Positions 51,701-58,892 of a DNA stretch of 64,000 nucleotides are shown piece after piece. The stretch's first letter is position 1, and each line of letters begins with the position of its first letter. Source of the DNA: Epinephelus fuscoguttatus. Taxonomy: Eukaryota > Chordata > Actinopteri > Perciformes > Serranidae. Below the pieces are notes generated by a model. It saw only the letters and a list, made by a program, of their open reading frames with translations, searched no databases and had not been told where the DNA came from. The DNA is taken from NCBI RefSeq assembly GCF_011397635.1, contig NC_064761.1, forward strand, positions 41,318,143 to 41,382,142, in the 5' to 3' direction. Position numbers and translations under genes: made by a program.

Positions 51701-54700
51701 GAGGATTGCACATTAAAACCAGCTGAAACTTCTCAAAGTTAGAATTCCTTGGATGTTTATTGTTCAGAAGATTTTTATCAAGAGCTGAGTTATCCACAGA
51801 GGTCTCCTCCACTCAAAAACAACCAGACCAGGTGATTAAAACCAGTAAAAACACCAAATAAAGCAGTTTCACATTACAAATCAGTCGTATGCTGTTTGGC
51901 TCAGCACCTGCAAAGATGTGCCAATTTTCACTGCTAACTACAGCGGCTGACACAAAACCATAAATGGCACTATCTATAGCCAGTGTTTGGTTTGTCCCTT
52001 CTGGGCTCCTGTCAAAACACAGCGGCGCAACATGGCAGACTCCATAGGCCAGGACCCGATCCCTGTGTAGATATAAATGTCTCATTCTGAGGTAACAAAA
52101 ACACAACGGTTCATACTTTCAGGCGATTGTACACTAAAGAAAACATATTAATTACATTATATTCCATTTCTGCCAACATATCCTCCTAAATCCTACACAC
52201 CACACCAAGGGCAAAAAAACCTCACTCTCCTCCAACACTCTTGGACCAACTACTGTGAACAGGCAGTTGGTAGCTGATGATAAACCAATAATAGACTCCT
52301 TAACTCTGATCATACAAGCAGTGGACCACTCCAAATAAATTACACAGAGAAACATGAGCATCCAGCTGCACCCTGAAAGTTTGTCAGGATTTTTTTTCAC
52401 CTCATGGCAACCTGTTTCTTGGCTGTATTAAGGTCAGCAAAAATAGGTCTTCTCTGGTACCCAGGAGCTGGCAGCTGAGATAAATAATTCAGGAGTAAAC
52501 AGTTATAGACACTGGCATAGTCGAGGAGAATATATCTAACAAGTGAAAGGAAGACCCCCTTCAAAGAATGAGCAACAGGTGGGCATTCCCAGAACACCTG
52601 GAGGAAAGTAGAAAAATAACTCTAAACTTGATTTTTTTTGCAGGGTAGGGAAAATAAAAAGTTAGTCAAACGTAACACTGGGGTGATTGTAGAGTAGTGG
52701 GTAAATGTGGTGAAATAATTTTGGTGTACCAGTTAGTATAATAAAGTTAATGTTACACAACATGGAGCTAAGGGCACAGGAAAACTGCCTGACATGCTCT
52801 TCATGTTTTTGAGTTCATTACAAATTTATTAAATGATGTTTGCTTGAATGTTTGCTGCTCTCACCTCAGCTGCAAAAGTTAGTATGCCCATCTAACTAGT
52901 TGTGTGCGGTAGTAATCCAGCGTTCCCTCCAAACACAAGGGTCAGGGATGCTTCTCTTTTAAAAGTGAGCCACAATGTTTAAAAATGAAAAGATTAAAGC
53001 ATCAATCTAATGATTGTGTTACTTATCCATTTACCTTTTTCTGTAGTAAACATTATCCATCCAATTAGATGCCTGGTTTTGTTCACACAAGCTTAAAATC
53101 AGCTAGAATTATCACCTCGCTATTGTACACCTCCACAAACCAGTCAAGTTACAGGCACAGTTTACATGCAGTGAAAACATGGATGTATCACACATATTTC
53201 CCCCCCTGGAAGCACAGAAGATCTTTACAATAAGCACAGTTTCAAGATGGACGCCAGTTCACTATCTGACCAAATGTCTCCCCTTCTGTTCCTGAGATTG
53301 AGGGCCCTATTTAGATAGTCTAAAGTGGACGGCGTGTGGCGCATGGGCGTGTCCCAGTCACTTGCTAGTTAGACAGCGCGTTTTCAGACTGTGCACCATG
53401 GTGGAGAGTCTAAAAGGGTTGGACTTACTCTGTGAATGATGGGTGTGTTTTGGGCGTATTATTCCATAAGCCAATCAGAGTGTCACCTCTCATTCCCTTT
53501 AAGAGAGGCGCAATTGGAGCGCACGGCGGAGAGCTAGTTAGATGGCGGACCTACCAACTGGAAAGAGTGAGCATTTTACAGCTGAGGAGATGATAAATGT
53601 ATCTCTGTATCAACTGTCCCGTCACATCTGATGTCAGATCAAAGGGGATTGGCACCGTTTGGCACATTTGGCACGCGTAATGGAAACCCAACCTGATTTG
53701 ATTAACACAGCTGCAAACTAATGAGTTCACATCCCTCTCAGCCAACCACAAACAGCCACAGCATCAGATAGGGAGTATATATTCAGCATCTGTCAGATTA
53801 GAAAAGTCAAAAGAAAAGAAACAGAGTGAGACTGCGAGAGAGAAAGAGAGAGTGCGCGCGCACGGAAGAAACGCTGTCAACAAGTTGTAAGTTATTGAAT
53901 TTTATTTTAACCCGGGAGGTTAGAGAGCCCAGCTCCCTCTCCAGCATCCTGAACCCCCCCGCCTGAAGGTGCAGGAAGGGCTGGTCCCGTGGCTGCACCC
54001 GGGCCCGTCTGGCCTGGCTGCGTGCGGGCTGCAGAGCTTCCCCCGGGTGCCCCCAGCTGTGCGGCGGGCTGTGCGGCCGCTATGCATCCTCCTCCTCCTC
54101 CTCCTCCTGACAAGATGATCTTCAGTTTTACGTTCTAAAGCTTTTTTTTACACATACATTTGTACTTGTAGGGCTGTAAGTTTACGTTTTTAGTTCACAG
54201 AAGCTGGTTATTGTTGTGTTTATGTCAAAATAAAGTTTATGAAACATTTTCACATCTTTGATTTTGTGATTTACATGCCAAAAATGATCACAATTCATTT
54301 GGGAAAGACGAATTCATTTTACAGGCTATGCATCATCAGCCCGTGGAGGTCATTGGATGATCATTATTACTGCGATTAGATCATTCTGAATAATGACTGA
54401 CCATTAAGACGTGTTTCTGATAAATATTTTAATGTGCACAATAATAACCTTTCACATTGTAAACATATTTTTATTTGTTATCTTTTGCATATGTGTGGCT
54501 GCTCCGTGTGTGTCTGAGCAGAGTGCACGTGCGTTGTGCACCCGCCTAGAGACGCATATTACTAACTTGTTTAACAGCGAAATACTGCGCCGTTGACTTC
54601 AGACCAGGTTTTTGTTGGTCACTGGTGCATTTGCTTTTCCCGTCATCTAACTAGCAACGTGCAATGATTGCGCCTGACCACTCCTCATTTTTAGACCAAC

Positions 54701-57700
54701 ACGCCCAGAGAAGCGCACGTTCATTTGCTAGTTAGACGACGAGGGCGCAAGGCGTGAAAATGACAACTACGCCGACATCTAAATAGCAATGGCACTTGCG
54801 ACATGGATTATGCGCCGTCCGCTTTAGACCATCTAAATAGGGCCCATAGAGTTGTGTAATGGCCAGAAAATTGTTTTTGCAGATCATTATGATGTCACAA
54901 TGAAGCTGACCTTTGACCTTTTATCATTTTATCTTATTGGACATGAGTTATGGCCAAAACATGTTTTGTGAGGTCACAGTGACCTTTGACCATTAAATTC
55001 TAATCAGTTCATTCTTGAGTCCAAGTGGAGGAAATTCCATCAAGGCCTTCTTGAGATATCGCCTTCCAGAAATAAGCCGGATGCAAGGTCACAGTGATCT
55101 TGACCTCTGACCTTGACCACAAAATTCTAATCAAATCATCCTTGAGTCCACATAAATGTTTGTGTAAAATCTGAGGAAATTCCCTCAAGGCCTTCTTAAA
55201 ATATAGCCTTCCAGAAATGAACCAGATGCGAGGTCACAGTGATCATGACCTTTGACTTTCAACCTCCAAAGTCTAATCAGTTCATCCTTGAGTCCATGTA
55301 GATGGTCAGGCAAACTCCAAATTCCCTCCAGGTGTTCTTTGCAATCATGAGAATGAGACGGGACACGATCACAGTGACCTTGACCTATGACCACCAATGT
55401 CTACTCATCTAACCACATTTAAAGAAATTCCAGTGAGGCGTTCTTGAGATATCACAGATTTCACGGGAATAGGATGGACATATGAAGGGACAGACGGACA
55501 TATGGATATAATATGTATAATATAAAGCCTCCAGCCACAGTTATTGCTGGGGTGGATGCACAAAATCTGTCACCATCATCATTGACAGGTGTAGCAACAG
55601 CAACTAAGAGGGGAGGGGCTTACTGAACAAATGAGATTCCTGTATTTGCTGTGTTAAGAAATAAGCTTTCCTGGACTGATAAATGTTATCAAATGTAAAT
55701 TCAAGTCATTAGGATGTGCTTGAATGAGTGTGTCTCTCGAGCATGGATTTCATTTATCACACCTCACCTGTGTCTGCGCTCTGGGATTTCTCCACGAGGA
55801 ACTCTCTAATTTTCTCCACCCACAGATAGAGGATGCTCTCCCCCACATGCTCCCTGTTGAAATTGCAATAAATACACATGAGGGTGGACTCTGTGAGAGA
55901 CACAGACAACACAGACATAGCATTGTGGACACAATTGTATAAGCTTTTGTTGTGGCTAATATCACCCTACAGTGCCTCCTGGTGAAGTCAGAAATCATGA
56001 GAAGCACTCACACATAGAGGTCTTCCAGGCTGTTTGCCAATTTGGTCCTCTCGGGGCCTCGCAACCACGCGGCACTACAAAAGCCGAGAGCAAACACAGG
56101 GTTATTGAGTAGGAGCATGAGTGGGCTTTAGAGTGGGATGTTGTTCTAGTAATTCAGCAGATCTCTGCTAGATTAAATTTGAAAGGCAAATAGACTCACT
56201 TAATCTGGTAGATGGGCGGGGCGGCGCTCGGGTAATCAGGTGGGAGAATTATCTGATCAATGAGAAGAAAAAAACATCATAAACTGGGTTACAAACAAGA
56301 GAACAATAAAGATCTCTGTGTCTCTACCTGCAAACATGCTGTCAGTTTTGGCTCATCCAAGTCGTCGGATATTTTGATGCAAAATATTCTGGATGCTTCG
56401 TCTATAACGCACCATTCGTCCCCGTAGATGGAAGACAGAGCCTCGACCTCTTCGATCTGGACCATAGGAAACAATAACAAAGAAAAACATCTATCATATG
56501 TGTCTGTGGACATGAAGTATGAATCTATCCATAAGGTTATTTCAGCATTTGGACCTTAAGTTTACTGAAGGCTTTAAACTCTGACCTAATATATTTTTTA
56601 CATAACATCAAAATCAGCTGCACACAGAGACATCAAAAGCACACAATATTAAAGATATACTATGCAGGATTTTCCCTAAAAAACAATGCACAGACTCAGA
56701 CAGAAGTAATCCCATGACCACCATACTTATGCCCCGCTAGAAGTGTGTGGCTGTGTTTTTATCTGCCGGGACTCTGCTCTCTGCCTGTACCTTCCTGGGC
56801 TCTGCACACAGGTAAGATCTGGACTTTATAAAGAGCGAGCCATGAAAACTGAGGCACAGCGCTGAAAAAACGCAAATACAGTGAGGTGAAACCAAGTGGC
56901 AACATCCAGGGCTGAAAAATGAAGCCAAAGCAAAGAGCTAAAAACTGCAGTTCCTATAATGGCCACTTGAGGCTGGCTCCAGAAGTGAGTGAAATCTACA
57001 GATAATTTCACCTAAACTCACCTGTTTACATTTTATTAAGGCTTAAATTTCTGTATATTTAAGGGTGGGGCTGCATGTGTGACAAGCTCTCTGCGAGGCG
57101 TCATCTGGGTCTGTGAGTCCGATCCTTCTGGTTCCAAAAAATCAAGATGACTACTGCCAAAATGCCAGACTCCAGGCTTCAGAACGAGGGAAGTCACAGT
57201 GGCTACATCCATTATTTTACACAGTCTATGGGTGAAACACCAAGTGGATGAAGCTTGTTCCAAAATGAAAGTGAATCTGGGCTTGGCTTTCCCCCTTCAC
57301 TGGCGATGTTAACAAACAAATTGCATGATATACCTCTAAAGTACAACTAATCTCAGTTTAGTCACAGAAGTAAAAATTGGATTTTCCAAACAAAGTCACA
57401 TCTGGTGGTCTTTGAAAAACCTTTAAACCTCACCTTCATCATTTTAGGAAATATACTTAGATGCTTTTTTGCTGAGAGTTAGATGAGAAGACTGATACCA
57501 CTCTCATGTCTGTACAGCACATATGTAGTTGGAGCCAGAAGCCAGTTAGCTTAGCTTAGCATAAAGACTGAAAAACTGGGGAAACAGTTAGGCTTTGACC
57601 AGAGGTGCCAAAGTCTGCATGTCAGCACCTGTAAAGCTCACTAATTAACGTGCTAACAGTTATCTTGTTTGTATAAATCCGAACAAAAATGTCTTGGGAC

Positions 57701-58854
57701 TATTTCTTGATCAGCAGAAGTAACTTCCTGAAGTCTCCACTGGTTGTCTGGCACATTAAAGGTCCAGTGTGTAAGATTTAGAGGCAAATAGTGGTGACGT
57801 TGAGGAGCTGAAACTTCCCCCGTGTGTTAAGCATGCAGGAGAACTACAATGGCCGACACGAAAACACAAAATGTGGATGGCCCTCTCTAGAGCCAGTGGT
57901 TGATTTGTCCTTTCTGGGCTACTGTAAAAGACATGGCAGGCTCAGTGGGAGAGGACCTGCTACAGTATGTGTATAAATATAATGTAACGAAAACCCAAAG
58001 ATTCTTAATTTCAGGTGAATAGTTCAATACTGTGTAACATTTCTGACAATAGATGACCCCAGATCCTACATGATGGACTAGGTATGCACGATATTGGATT
58101 GAACAACTAGTATGACCAATAACTGAGACCAATATCGATATATATCCACTTTTTTAACAGTTTGACGTTTCATGTCTCCATCATGAAACAACGAACAGTA
58201 CTTTCTAATGTATGTCATATTCATCCATTGTGCTAAATAAGAAAAAGCATGTTGGCTGATTCTGATATTTCATTTTAAAGCCAATATCGGCTCATACCGA
58301 CGATGTGCCAATATTATCGTGTGTCCCTACACTGGACCTTTAAATGTGCTAATTAATGAGCTTTAGAGGTGTAAGGAGATGGATTGTCTTACCTTCAAAC
58401 GGAGCCAGTAGAAGTTTACTGTACAGACATAAGAGTCGTCTCAATCTTATCTAAATCTCGGTAAGAAAATGAATAGGCTTGTTTCCCAAAATAGTGAACC
58501 AACTGCTTTTATAGAATTGTCAAAGACCTCTGACCATCTGGATGGAAAAAAGAAAATTTCTGCTGCATGACAAAAAAGATTTTAATCCCATTTTCCAAGT
58601 TTCACCATCAAACAACCTTCTGTCGTTTTTTAAGGAGCACCTAGCAAGCTATTTATTTCTTGGAAAATTGGATAGCTCTATGATTGTCATGGCGATACAG
58701 GAGAGACACTGGAGCTGAACTACAACAAAGACATGTGCATCTGTTCTGGCACACACATCTAATTATGGGTGCTTGTGAGGGTGTTAATTTGAGTCCATCT
58801 CTTGCCGAGCCTGCTGGGCTTCAAACATCACATCACATCACCTTGGGAGCAACC

Positions 58855-58892
<38 letters not shown>

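Noticed and set aside
53907-54113. Gly/Ala/Pro-rich 68-codon protein
   Set aside because: Created partly by a CTC/GGA triplet run; only the short coiled-coil-like piece is worth noting.
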